This document shows, piece by piece, positions 17,588-26,206 of a stretch of 64,000 nucleotides of DNA. Made by a program: the position numbers and the translations under genes. This DNA is from Bisbaumannia salifodinae (GTDB lineage Bacteria > Pseudomonadota > Gammaproteobacteria > Pseudomonadales > Halomonadaceae), in assembly GCF_039522585.1 (NCBI RefSeq), contig NZ_BAAADR010000002.1. One strand, written 5' to 3'. The notes below the pieces were generated by a model. That model saw nothing but the letters and a program-made list of their open reading frames with translations. It made no database searches and had not been told where the DNA came from. Positions within the stretch are counted from its first letter, which is position 1, and the number at the start of each line of letters is the position of its first letter.

Positions 17588-18841
17588 ATGACTCGCGAGA
17601 CCCTGGTCCTGGGTGCCGGCATGGTCGGCACCTCCATCGCTTACCACCTCGCCCAGCGGGGGCGCTCGGTCACCCTGGTGGATCGCCGTGCGCCGGGGGA
17701 GGAGACCTCCTTCGGCAACGCCGGGATCATCCAGCGCGAGGCGGTGTTTCCCCATGCCTTCCCCCGCGACCTGGGCACCCTGCTGCGGGTGTTGCCCAAC
17801 CGCAGCATCGATATTCGCTATCGCCTCAAGGGCATGGCCGCCGCCGCCGGGCCGCTTTTCCAGTACTGGCGCCGCTCGGCCCCGGCCAGCTACCGGCGGA
17901 TCGTGCCGGAGTACGCCTCCCTGATCATGCGCTCCACCGAGGAGCATCAGCGGCTGATCGAGGCCGCCGGGGCCGAGGCGCTGATCAGCAAGAAGGGCTG
18001 GTTCGATGCCTTCCGCAGCCAGAAGCACCTGGAGGCCTTCGCCGGCGAAGCCGAAGAGGCCGCCCGGCGTTTCGGCGTCGGCTACCGCACCCTGACCCCC
18101 GCCGAGCTCAAGGCCCAGGAGCCCCACCTGGCCGCCGAGGCCTTCGTCGGTGCCATCGAGTGGACCAACAGCTGGACGGTGCTCGATCCCGGCGGCCTGG
18201 TGCGGGCCTATGCCGGGGCGTTTGAAGCCGCTGGCGGACGTTTCCAGCGGGGCGAGGTGCGCCAGGTGGTGAAGACCGCCAGCGGCTGGCGCCTGGATTT
18301 CGCCGACGGCAGCCTGGAGGCTCAGGAGCTGGTCCTGGCGGCGGGGCCCTGGAGCGGTGACTGGCTTCGGCAGCTCGGTTATCGCCTGCCGCTCTTCCCC
18401 AAGCGCGGCTATCACATGCACTACGCCGGCGAGGGCGAGGCGCGACTCCATCACTGGTTGATGGACTTCGACGCCGGCTACCTGCTGGCGCCGATGCGCG
18501 CCGGGGTGCGCCTCACCACCGGCGCCGAGCTGACCACCCGGGACGCCCCGGCGCGCCACGAGCAGCTGGCGGCGGCGGAGAAGGTGGCCCGCCGGCTCTT
18601 CCCCCTGGGGCCCCGCCAGGACGCCGCTCCCTGGGTGGGCAACCGGCCCTGCATGCCCGACATGAAGCCGGTGATCGGGGAGGCGCCGCGCCACAAGGGG
18701 CTCTGGTTCGCCTTCGGCCATGGGCATCAGGGCTTTACCCTGGGGCCCATCACCGGGCGCCTGGTGGGCGAGATGATGGATGGCGAGGAGACCGCGGTGC
18801 CCATGGCGCCCTTCCGGGCCGAGCGCTTCGCCGGGGTCTGA
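17588..18841 (+). CDS. FAD-dependent amino-acid oxidase/dehydrogenase, DadA-like
   Basis: 417-residue flavoenzyme of the DAO family. The N-terminal dinucleotide-binding motif is VLGAGMVGTSIAYHLAQRGRSVTLVDR. The FAD-contacting TSFGNAGIIQ follows, and the C terminus has WVGNRPCMPDMKPVIGEAPR and FGHGHQGFTLGPITGRLVGEMM, typical of D-amino-acid and D-hydroxyproline dehydrogenases. Such enzymes are membrane-associated and pass electrons to quinone. It is divergent from a TRAP importer, so the two may form an import-and-oxidise module. The substrate is unknown; sarcosine- or proline-like compounds are also possible. Confidence 0.85.
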   Translation: MTRETLVLGAGMVGTSIAYHLAQRGRSVTLVDRRAPGEETSFGNAGIIQREAVFPHAFPRDLGTLLRVLPNRSIDIRYRLKGMAAAAGPLFQYWRRSAPASYRRIVPEYASLIMRSTEEHQRLIEAAGAEALISKKGWFDAFRSQKHLEAFAGEAEEAARRFGVGYRTLTPAELKAQEPHLAAEAFVGAIEWTNSWTVLDPGGLVRAYAGAFEAAGGRFQRGEVRQVVKTASGWRLDFADGSLEAQELVLAAGPWSGDWLRQLGYRLPLFPKRGYHMHYAGEGEARLHHWLMDFDAGYLLAPMRAGVRLTTGAELTTRDAPARHEQLAAAEKVARRLFPLGPRQDAAPWVGNRPCMPDMKPVIGEAPRHKGLWFAFGHGHQGFTLGPITGRLVGEMMDGEETAVPMAPFRAERFAGV

Positions 18842-18911
18842 ACGCCGGGGTGGCGTCCCGGCTGGTCGCGTCTTAGTCTAGAGGCGTTGATTTCACCGCC
18901 AGGAGGCCGCC

Positions 18912-19193
18912 ATGCCCATTTCCCGCGCCGTGATCGCCACCGACTCCGGGGCCCGCTTGATCAACCGCCTGTGCAAGCACTGGGCGCATAAGCTCGAGGT
19001 GGAACAGGAGGAGAGCCAGGGGCGGGTCGCCTTCGACGAGGGCGCCTGCCTGATGCGCGCCGATGGCGAGGCCCTGACGGTGGCCATCGAGGCCCTGGAC
19101 GAAGCGGCGCTGGATCGCCTGGAGGGGGTGGTGGCCAGCCATCTCGAGCGCATGGCCGGCAAGGAGCCGCTGGATATCGTTTGGGAGAACTGA
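18912..19193 (+). CDS. DUF2218 small protein
   Basis: 93-residue cytoplasmic protein with the DUF2218 pattern: ATDSGARLINRLCKHWAHKLEVEQEE, then DEGACLMRADGEALTVAIEALDEAALDRLEGVVASHLERM. Its function is unknown. Members are often found beside siderophore-reductase or iron-uptake genes, and an iron-chelate-type ABC importer lies 4 kb away here, but the link is only contextual. AGGAGG precedes the ATG. The stop overlaps the next gene's TTG start. Confidence 0.85.
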   Translation: MPISRAVIATDSGARLINRLCKHWAHKLEVEQEESQGRVAFDEGACLMRADGEALTVAIEALDEAALDRLEGVVASHLERMAGKEPLDIVWEN

Positions 19194-20086
19194 GTCGCGC
19201 CCATCTGGGCATGGCGTGCTGGGCCCTGCTGGTGGGGCTCTCCTTCCCGGTGGTGGGGCTGCTCGATACGCTGCCGCCCCTGCTGCTGACCGCCTTGCGT
19301 TTCGTTGTCGCCTGCGCCGGCCTGATCTGGCTGGCGCGCGGTGAGGCGGCCTTCCTGCCCCGCGGCGTTCAATGGGGGCTCTATGGCCTGCTGGGCGCCT
19401 GCCTGGCGGGCTTCTTCGGCGCCATGTTCTGGGCCGCCCATCACACCACGGCCCTGGCCATGGCCACCCTCTTCGTCAGCGTGCCCCTGCTGGCCTACCT
19501 GATCGGCCTGCTGTTGCGGGTGGAGCGCCTGGGCTGGCGGCTGCCCGCCATCCTGGCCCTGGGAGCGCTGGGCGCCCTGGGGCTGGCCCTCGCCGAGGCC
19601 CGGGGCCCGACCCCGGGGCTGGCCTTCGGTCGCGGCGAGGCGGTCTTCTTCCTGGGCTGTGTCGCCTCGGCCTGCTATCCGGTGCTCAGCAAGTGGGGGT
19701 TGTCGCGGGGCCGGCTCCCCGAGTCGGCGGTGGTGCGTACCTTCTGGAGCCTGGCCTGCGGCGCCCTGCTGGTGGGGGCGCTGGGGCTGGTGCTGGAGTC
19801 GCCGGCGCGCCTCATCGGCCTGGGCTGGCGGGATGCCCTGCTGATCGTCTACCTGGGGCTGGGCTCCAGCGCCCTGACCTTCTGGCTGCTGCAGCGGGCC
19901 ACCGCCCTGCTTGGCCCCGCGACCGTGACCGCCTATGGCTATCTGGTGCCCTTCGTCTCCATGCTGCTGCTCTTCGTGCAGATGCCGTCGCGTATCGACT
20001 GGACCTGGCTGCCCGGCAGCCTGCTGGTGCTGCTGGCCATGGGGCTCTTGCTGCGCCAGGGGCGTGCGTCCTCGGTGATCGGTTAA
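19181..20086 (+). CDS. EamA/DMT-superfamily transporter (first copy)
   Basis: 301-residue membrane protein with ten predicted helices in two EamA repeats, probably a metabolite exporter. Repeat one runs from LGMACWALLVGLSFPVVGLLDTLPPLLLTALRFVVA; repeat two from FFLGCVASACYPVLSKWGLS and includes LIVYLGLGSSALTFWLLQRATALLGPATVTAYGYLVPFVSMLL. The TTG at 19181 overlaps the DUF2218 gene by 13 bases; ATG at 19211 is an alternative. Its last four bases overlap the convergent kinase/RNase Z fusion gene. It is distinct from the second EamA gene at 22177. Confidence 0.87.
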   Translation: MGELSRAHLGMACWALLVGLSFPVVGLLDTLPPLLLTALRFVVACAGLIWLARGEAAFLPRGVQWGLYGLLGACLAGFFGAMFWAAHHTTALAMATLFVSVPLLAYLIGLLLRVERLGWRLPAILALGALGALGLALAEARGPTPGLAFGRGEAVFFLGCVASACYPVLSKWGLSRGRLPESAVVRTFWSLACGALLVGALGLVLESPARLIGLGWRDALLIVYLGLGSSALTFWLLQRATALLGPATVTAYGYLVPFVSMLLLFVQMPSRIDWTWLPGSLLVLLAMGLLLRQGRASSVIG

Positions 20087-22020
20087 GGGGGACCTTCCTG
20101 GAGGTGGGAGCCGGGGAGCAGCAGGCGGGGAAAGCGGCCGCGGACCTCGGTCAGCAGGGGGCGAGGGTCTCCCGCGTGGCGGCGGGAGAAGTGGAAGGGC
20201 GCCAGCCACTCGACCCGGGCCGTGGCGGCGATCTCGCCGCAGGCCCTGGCGGTCAGGTGCCCGGTGCGGGCGGCCTGCTCGGCCTCGCGGTCGAGGAAGG
20301 GGGCCTCGCAGAACAGCACCCGGGCGCCCCGGGCCAGGCGAGTCAGGCGGCGGCGGTTTTCGGCGGTGTCGCCCAGGTCGGTGGCATAGACCAGGCGCTG
20401 CCCGGGCAGGGTCAGCAGCAGGGTCTCGGCCAGGCGTGCCGCCGGCAGGGTCCGCCCATCGGGGAGCAGGATAGGCGCCTCGCCCTCCCCGGCGAGCATC
20501 CGTCGCTTGAGCTCGCCGAGCCAGGGCCCCGGCGACCAGCCCAGGGCGGCGAGTCGTGCCGGGCGCACCCTGGTCCTGGCGGCGGCCTCGTAGGCGAAGG
20601 CCAGCACCGGGGTGCCGTGGTCCAGGGTCGTCGCCCTGACCCGGAAGGCAGGCTCGTCGTGCAGCAGGCCGTCCGGCGCCGGGCGTGACGGCAGGGGGTG
20701 CGGCCGGGGGGCGCCGGCCACCAGGGCGTGGCGCCGCAGGCGGTCACCATGCAACTCCAGGACCTCGAAGCGGGGGGCCTTGTCGCCGACCCGGTCCCAG
20801 AGGATGCCCCGCATCAGGCCGGCGAGATGCTCACACAGGCCGGGTGGGCCGAAGATCCGGCAGGGCGGGAAATCGCCGATCCGTGAGCGCAGCAACCACA
20901 GGAAGCCGCCGATATGGTCGAAGTGGGCATGGCTGATAAAGACATCGCTCACCCGGTGGGCCAGGCGCGCCGGTAGCCGCCCGGGATCGCCGAGGTCGAA
21001 GAGCAGGCTGCGCCGTTGCTGGCTGAGCCGCAGGTGCAGCAAGGGGTCGCCGAAGACGCCGTTGACCAGGGTCGCGGTGACCGTCTCCAGGCGCACCCGG
21101 GGACCGGGAGCATCGCCGGGGACCGGTGCCCTGGCCGGCTTGGCGACGGGCGCCGGTGTCAGGGGGCGGGCGCTGCCCAGGTAGCCGTCGCGACGGCGTC
21201 GGGCATCGCGAATCATCAGGCCGGCGATCGGTCGTGGCGTGGGCGGTGCCCGGAGTCGCAGGCGTTGACCCTCCAGGTTCAGCGCCTCGCCCAGGGCCAG
21301 GGTCGTGCCCCGGCGATCCAGCAGGCCCAGTTGGCGGCCCTGCCAGGCCTCGGGGGCCGTCTCGGGGGGTGGGGTGCCGATCCGTGCAAGCCGGCCGAGG
21401 TCGAGGTCCCGCACCTCGCTGCCTTCCAGGTAGGCATCCCAGGCCGCGCTGCGCCACTCGCGGCGCCTCTGCCGCCCCGGGGGGCGGGCCTCCGGGGCGG
21501 GGGCCAGGTAGAGTCGCTCGAGGCCCAGGGCGCGACACTCCTCGGCCAGTGGTGGGGGGCGGTCGGTGGCAACCAGGATCACCAGGGCGTCGGCCGCGCA
21601 GGCCCGGGCCAGGGCCATCAGTAGCTCGGCGCCGGCCACACCGCGCACCACCCCAGGGGTGTCCACCAGCAGGGGGCCCGAGGGCGCCTCGTCGGCCAAC
21701 TGACGCGCCGCCTCGATCAGGGGCAGGCGAAAGCGGGCGGCGTTAAGGGACGCCAGTGCCGCCAGGGTCTCCAGCCGCCAGTCATCCGCCTCCCAGTGCC
21801 CCAGGCTCAGGGTGCCGGGCGGGCCGAAGCCGGGCTGCCCCGGGTCGGCGCTCAGGCAGTGGCAACTCAGGCCCTCGAGAGCCAGGCGGCCGGCGGCCGC
21901 CCGCGCCAGGGTCGTCTTGCCGCTGCCCGGGGCGCCACACAGCAGCACACGCCGTCGGCGGCGCAGCAGGGCCACCAGGGGGTGCTCCGAGGGCAGGGGG
22001 ACGGCGTCGGTCGGTGGCAT
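20083..22020 (-). CDS. fusion of Clp1/Grc3-like polynucleotide kinase domain and RNase Z-like metallo-beta-lactamase domain
   Basis: 645 residues in two enzyme modules. N-terminal module (about 1-275): Walker A GAPGSGKTT (29-37), the Clp1-type SADPGQPGFGPPG (58-69) and LVDTPGVVRGVAGAELL (118-134), and a basic RQRRREWRSAAWDAYL (183-198) that resembles the Arg-rich lid of Clp1/Grc3 polynucleotide 5'-kinases. C-terminal module (about 300-645): a complete RNase Z ligand set, His364/His366/Asp368/His369 in HAHFDH, His468 in TLDHGTPVLAFAYE, Asp548 in YATDLGDT, His588 in GHLTARACGEIA and His610 in APFHFSRR, plus LGWSPGPWLGELK and LLPDGRT, as in true RNase Z. GGAGG lies just before the ATG. The predicted action is RNA cleavage leaving an end that the kinase can modify. 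The RNA substrate is unknown, and the domain linkage is by reading only. Confidence 0.8.
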   Translation of the reverse strand: MPPTDAVPLPSEHPLVALLRRRRRVLLCGAPGSGKTTLARAAAGRLALEGLSCHCLSADPGQPGFGPPGTLSLGHWEADDWRLETLAALASLNAARFRLPLIEAARQLADEAPSGPLLVDTPGVVRGVAGAELLMALARACAADALVILVATDRPPPLAEECRALGLERLYLAPAPEARPPGRQRRREWRSAAWDAYLEGSEVRDLDLGRLARIGTPPPETAPEAWQGRQLGLLDRRGTTLALGEALNLEGQRLRLRAPPTPRPIAGLMIRDARRRRDGYLGSARPLTPAPVAKPARAPVPGDAPGPRVRLETVTATLVNGVFGDPLLHLRLSQQRRSLLFDLGDPGRLPARLAHRVSDVFISHAHFDHIGGFLWLLRSRIGDFPPCRIFGPPGLCEHLAGLMRGILWDRVGDKAPRFEVLELHGDRLRRHALVAGAPRPHPLPSRPAPDGLLHDEPAFRVRATTLDHGTPVLAFAYEAAARTRVRPARLAALGWSPGPWLGELKRRMLAGEGEAPILLPDGRTLPAARLAETLLLTLPGQRLVYATDLGDTAENRRRLTRLARGARVLFCEAPFLDREAEQAARTGHLTARACGEIAATARVEWLAPFHFSRRHAGDPRPLLTEVRGRFPRLLLPGSHLQEGPP

Positions 22021-22176
22021 GGGGCCTCCGGGGCGGTCGTGACGAGGGGCTGCTTGGGTTCAGTGTGGGCGATCCCGGGCATGGCGTCTGGCGGAGGGCT
22101 GCTATACTGGCGCGCCTTTTCCGGGCCTGGGAATCCCGGGTTCTCTCTTTCCACTCCGCCAAGGATGCAAGGTCGC

Positions 22177-23070
22177 ATGGAAAACAGCGCGGATCGGCCG
22201 CTGGCCGGTATTACGCTCAGGCTGCTGTCGGGGATTCTCTTCACGGCGATGATGGTGTGCGTCAAGGCGGTGAGTACGGCGGCCCCGCTGGGACAGACCG
22301 TGTTCTTTCGCTCGGCCTTCGCGCTGCTGCCCATCGTGCTATTTCTGGCCTGGCGGCGGGAGTTTCCCGCCGGCTTGGCCACCCGGCGGCCGGGGGGACA
22401 CTTGCTGCGCTCGGGCCTCGGCGCGGCGGCGATGTTCGCCTCCTTCGCGGCGCTGGCGCTCCTGCCGGTGGCCGAGGCGACGCTGCTGGCGCAGTTGACC
22501 CCGGTAATGATGGCGCTGGGTGGCGTCCTGCTGCTGGGCGAACGGCTCACGGCGCATCGCGCCGGGGCCCTGCTGCTGGCGCTGACCGGGGTCGCCGTGC
22601 TGGCGCTGCCCGCCCTCGGGGCCGGCGAGGCCTCGGCGATGGGCTATGCGCTGGGGGTGCTCTCGGCGTTGCTCTCGGCGGGGGCGCTGCTGACGGTGCG
22701 GCGCATCTCGCGCACGGAGACGGCGGGGGCGATCGCCTTCTACTTTATCCTGGTCTCGGCGCTGGCGGGGCTGGCCACCTGGCCCCTGGGCTGGGCCGCA
22801 CTCACCGGGCCGGAGCTGGGACTGCTGGTGCTCTCGGGGTTGTTCGGCGGGGCGGCGCATATCTGCATGACTTTGGCGCTGCGCTATGCGGAGGCCTCGC
22901 GGCTGGCGCCCTTCGAGTACCTGGCCCTGATCTGGCCGGTGCTGGCCGACCTGGCGATCTTCGGGCTGGCGCCCTCCTCGGGCTTCCTGCTGGCCCTGCC
23001 CCTGGTGCTGGCCGGGGCGGGTCTGGCGGCGCTCGAGGGGCGGAGGGTCAGATGGCCTCTTCGACGATAA
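22177..23070 (+). CDS. EamA/DMT-superfamily transporter (second copy)
   Basis: 297-residue, ten-helix membrane protein with two EamA repeats (GITLRLLSGILFTAMMVCVKAVST..., LGVLSALLSAGALLTVRRISR...). Features such as LLPVAEATLLAQLTPVMMALGGVLLLGERL and LRYAEASRLAPFEYLALIWPVLADLAIFG are typical of DMT drug/metabolite exporters. I started at ATG 22177 after AAGGATGCAAGG; an ATG at 22165 is also in frame. A TATACT -10 candidate lies at 22103-22108. It is divergent from the fusion gene, and its 3' end overlaps the convergent ABC ATPase gene by 23 bases. Confidence 0.88.
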   Translation: MENSADRPLAGITLRLLSGILFTAMMVCVKAVSTAAPLGQTVFFRSAFALLPIVLFLAWRREFPAGLATRRPGGHLLRSGLGAAAMFASFAALALLPVAEATLLAQLTPVMMALGGVLLLGERLTAHRAGALLLALTGVAVLALPALGAGEASAMGYALGVLSALLSAGALLTVRRISRTETAGAIAFYFILVSALAGLATWPLGWAALTGPELGLLVLSGLFGGAAHICMTLALRYAEASRLAPFEYLALIWPVLADLAIFGLAPSSGFLLALPLVLAGAGLAALEGRRVRWPLRR

Positions 23071-23797
23071 GCTGGGGCCAGCCCTTCGAGCAGGCCTCGA
23101 TGCGCGACTCCACCCGATAGACCCGCCGCAGCAGCTCGGGGGTGACCACCTGCTCCGTGGGCCCGCAGGCGATCAGCCGGCCGCTCTCGAGCACCATCGC
23201 CTGATCGGTGAAGCGCAGGGCATGGCCCAGGTCATGGAGGGCCACCAGGATCAGCATCTTGCGCTCCCGGGCCAACCGTTTCAGCACCGTCAGCAGGCCG
23301 ATCTGGCGGTTGAGGTCCAGCGCCGAGGTGGGTTCGTCGAGCATCAGGATCTCGGGTTCCTGCACCAGGGCCTGGGCGGCGCTGACCAATTGGCGCTGGC
23401 CACCGCTCAGGTCGCCGATGTCCCGCGCGCCGAGGGGCGCGATGCCCAGCTCCGCGAGGGCCTGGTCGACCCGGGTCAGGTCCTCGGCGTCGACCTTGAG
23501 CGCGCGACCCTGCATGCGTGCCAGCAGCACCGATTCGTAGACCGTCAGTACCGCCTGGGCGCCGGTGTCCTGGGGCATATAGGCCACGGGCCGCTCGGCG
23601 GTGGCGCCGTCGATCACGACTTCCCCCCCGCCCTTGAGCAGGCCGAGGATGCGGCGGAAGAGGGTGGACTTGCCCGCGGCATTGGGGCCGAGCAGGGCCA
23701 CGACCTGGCCGCCCTCGAAGCTGGGGGTGGTGATTTCCGCCAGGATCTGGCGGCGGCCGTAGCCGGCCGAGAGGCGGTCGAGTCGCAGGGTTACCAT
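23048..23797 (-). CDS. iron-chelate/B12-type ABC transporter ATPase
   Basis: 249-residue ATP-binding subunit of the FecE/FepC/BtuD class. Walker A LLGPNAAGKSTL, Q-loop YMPQD, signature LSGGQRQLVSAAQAL, Walker B ILMLDEPTSALD and switch His in ALHDLGHA are all present. Its ATG at 23797 overlaps the permease stop by seven bases. A longer frame runs to 24742 in the shadow of the permease and is not coding. Last gene of a three-gene importer operon (binding protein, permease, ATPase). Confidence 0.93.
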   Translation of the reverse strand: MVTLRLDRLSAGYGRRQILAEITTPSFEGGQVVALLGPNAAGKSTLFRRILGLLKGGGEVVIDGATAERPVAYMPQDTGAQAVLTVYESVLLARMQGRALKVDAEDLTRVDQALAELGIAPLGARDIGDLSGGQRQLVSAAQALVQEPEILMLDEPTSALDLNRQIGLLTVLKRLARERKMLILVALHDLGHALRFTDQAMVLESGRLIACGPTEQVVTPELLRRVYRVESRIEACSKGWPQLIVEEAI

Positions 23798-24858
23798 GAG
23801 GCCTTCTTGTGGCTGAGGATGAGGAACAGGAAGAAGGGGATACCCACCAGGGAGGTGATGATGCCGATGGGGATGATGGTGCCGGGGATGATGATCTTCG
23901 ACAGCACCGAGCCGACGGAGAGGATCAGGGCGCCACACAGCGCCGCGCCCGGCAGGAAGAAGCGCTGATCCTCGCCCAGCAGCAGGCGCGCGATATGTGG
24001 CCCGACCAGGCCGATGAAGCCGATGGTGCCGACGAAGGCCACGGCGATGGCCGCCAGCAGTGACACCAGTACCAGCACCTCGAGGCGCAAGGCGCGCGGC
24101 TTCACGCCCATGCTCTCGGCCTTGGCGTCGCCCAGGCGCATGGCGGTGAGCGCCCAGCCGTGGCGCGCGAGCAGCGGCAGCACGGCCGCCAGGACGCCGA
24201 GGGCGACCCATAGCTTGGGCCAGGTCGCCTTGGTCAGGCTGCCCATGGTCCAGAACACCACCGCGGCCACCGCCTGCTGGCTGGCGAAGAACTGGATCAG
24301 CGCCATCAGCGAGTTGAAGATAAACACCATGGCGATGCCCAGCAGCACGATGGTCTCGATCGTCACCCCGCGCTTCAGGCTCAATGCATGGATCAGGAAG
24401 GCGGTGAGCATGGCCATGACGAAGGCGTTGATCGGCACCACGTACTCGATGGCCGCGGGGATGATGGCTACGCCGAAGGCCAGCGCCAGGGCGGCGCCGA
24501 AACTGGCGCCGGCGGAGATGCCCAGGGTGAAGGGGCTGGCCAGCGGGTTGCTGAGGATGGTCTGCATCTGGGCGCCGGCCACCGACAGGCTGGCGCCGAC
24601 CACCAGGGCCATCAGCGCCACCGGCATGCGGATCTCCCAGAGGATCACCCGGGCCTGCTGGCTGACGGCATCCGGGGTGAAGAGGGCGGCGACCACCTCC
24701 CCCAGGCCGAAGCGGGCGGGCCCCAGGGCGAGGTCGACACACAGGCTGAGGAACAGCGCCAGCACCAGGGCGGCGAGGATCAGCTGGCGCTTGAGCACCA
24801 GGGCGCGATAGAGGTCGCGCCCCTGGGGGGCATCGACGGTGGTCGTCTCAGTGGTCAT
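23791..24858 (-). CDS. iron-chelate/B12-type ABC transporter permease (FecCD family)
   Basis: 355-residue inner-membrane protein with about ten helices. FecCD marks are LWEIRMPVALMALVVGASLSVAGAQMQTILSNPLASPFTLGISAGASFGAALAL, and near the C terminus VGTIGFIGLVGPHIARLLLGEDQRFFLPGAALCGALIL. I placed the start at ATG 24858, 11 bases inside the binding-protein gene; the frame extends nine codons further. A single permease gene implies a homodimer. Confidence 0.93.
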   Translation of the reverse strand: MTTETTTVDAPQGRDLYRALVLKRQLILAALVLALFLSLCVDLALGPARFGLGEVVAALFTPDAVSQQARVILWEIRMPVALMALVVGASLSVAGAQMQTILSNPLASPFTLGISAGASFGAALALAFGVAIIPAAIEYVVPINAFVMAMLTAFLIHALSLKRGVTIETIVLLGIAMVFIFNSLMALIQFFASQQAVAAVVFWTMGSLTKATWPKLWVALGVLAAVLPLLARHGWALTAMRLGDAKAESMGVKPRALRLEVLVLVSLLAAIAVAFVGTIGFIGLVGPHIARLLLGEDQRFFLPGAALCGALILSVGSVLSKIIIPGTIIPIGIITSLVGIPFFLFLILSHKKASW

Positions 24859-25975
24859 GCAGCGACATCCAGTAGCCCGGTACATAGTCCACCGGCAGGA
24901 AGCGCTCGTGGAGTTCCTGCATAGTGGCCTCGGGGTCGAGGTCGGCGAACAGTTCCGGGTGGAACCACTTGGCCAGCTGCTGCACGGCCACGAAGTAGTA
25001 GGGGCTGTTGTAGAACTGGTGCCAGATGGCGTGGAAATCGTCGCTCTCCACGGCCGCGATGCCGGTCATGGCGGTGCGCTCGGTCAGCGCCTCGAGCTTG
25101 GCCCGGGCATTCTCCATGTCGGCCCCCGGGCCCACGCCGACCCAGTCGCCGCCGGGCACGTAGGCGTCCCAGTTGCCGCCGGTGACCACCACCTGCTCGG
25201 GGTCGGCGGCGAGGATCTGCTCCGGGTTCAGCGAGCCGAAGGTGTTGGGGATGATGCCATCGGCGATGTTGCTGCCGCCGGCAAGCTCCACGTACTCGCC
25301 GAAGTTGCCGGGACCGAAGCTCATGCAGCAATCCTCGGAATAGCCGCCGGCGCGGTCGATAAAGACCCTGGGGCGCTCGGGGTTGGCGTCGGCGATGACC
25401 TCGGTGACGCGGGCCATCTGGGCCTCGGAGAAGGCGATAAAGGCCTCGGCGTCTGCTTCCTCGCCCAGCAGTTGGCCCATCAGGCGCATGGACGGCAGGG
25501 TGTGCGCGAGCGGGTCCTCGCGGAAGTCCACGTAGACGATGGGGATGCCCAGCTCGGCGAGCTTGTCGTCATAGCCGGCGTCCTCGGTGGCCGTCCTGGC
25601 CTCCAGGTTCATCAGCACCACGTCCGGCTCCAGCGCGGCGGCCTGCTCCACGTCGAAGGTGCCGTCCTTGAAACCGCCGAAGGTGGGGATCTCTTCCAGC
25701 TCGGGAAAGCGCTCGGCGTAGACGGCATAGTTGTCCGGGTCGGCCTGGGAGAAGTCCTCCCGCCAGCCCACCACGCCAGCGAAGGGATCCTCGGGCTGCA
25801 GGGCGCCGAGCAGATAGATCTGGCGGCCCTCGCCCAGGATCATGCGCTCCACGGGGGCCTCGAGGGTGACTTCGCGGCCGGCGATGTCGGTCACGGTGAT
25901 CTCGTCGGCCTGGGCGGTCACGCCGGTCAGCGCGAGGGCCGTGGCAAAGGCGGTCTTTAACAGCGGTTTAGGCAT
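24848..25975 (-). CDS. periplasmic iron-chelate-type substrate-binding protein
   Basis: 375-residue TroA-like binding protein. The signal peptide MPKPLLKTAFATALALTGVTAQA is followed by EITVTDIAGREVTLEAPVERMILGEGRQIYLLGAL, the usual opening of the FepB/BtuF class, and a long interlobe helix. Chelate or ferric siderophore is likely; the exact ligand is not readable. The frame is open to ATG 26008, but ATG 25975 gives a standard signal peptide. Neither start has a strong Shine-Dalgarno. The order binding protein-permease-ATPase, with overlaps, marks a single operon. Confidence 0.88.
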   Translation of the reverse strand: MPKPLLKTAFATALALTGVTAQADEITVTDIAGREVTLEAPVERMILGEGRQIYLLGALQPEDPFAGVVGWREDFSQADPDNYAVYAERFPELEEIPTFGGFKDGTFDVEQAAALEPDVVLMNLEARTATEDAGYDDKLAELGIPIVYVDFREDPLAHTLPSMRLMGQLLGEEADAEAFIAFSEAQMARVTEVIADANPERPRVFIDRAGGYSEDCCMSFGPGNFGEYVELAGGSNIADGIIPNTFGSLNPEQILAADPEQVVVTGGNWDAYVPGGDWVGVGPGADMENARAKLEALTERTAMTGIAAVESDDFHAIWHQFYNSPYYFVAVQQLAKWFHPELFADLDPEATMQELHERFLPVDYVPGYWMSLHDH

Positions 25976-26077
25976 GTTCAGGTCTTCGTTGCTGGTGATG
26001 GCTGTCATGGGCTGGGTCGTGCCGCGATAAGCGCACCGCCTCGGCTGGGTTAAGAGGAAGACTCGCTAGCCGTGGCG

Positions 26078-26096
26078 TCTGGTTCTCATTCAGGGT
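26078..26096 (-). promoter_or_regulatory. possible Fur box before the ABC importer operon
   Basis: The stretch contains TTCTCATT (minus strand AATGAGAA), a core element of the Fur consensus GATAATGATAATCATTATC, but the full 19-bp palindrome is poor. It lies just over 100 bases before the binding-protein start. Regulation by iron is expected from function; the site is weak. Confidence 0.3.
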
Positions 26097-26206
26097 CGCG
26101 TAGTATGGTCGAATCTCGCCATGCCGTCGAGCCGTCCCGGGGGAGTATCGAGCGGCGCTCTGCTATACTGCGGCCCTTTCCCAGTCGTCACTTTTCAGGA
26201 GTCCAC

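Noticed and set aside
13120..26206. Prophage, integrative element or insertion sequence in the accessory block
   Set aside because: No integrase, transposase, tRNA-end duplication or terminal repeats were seen.
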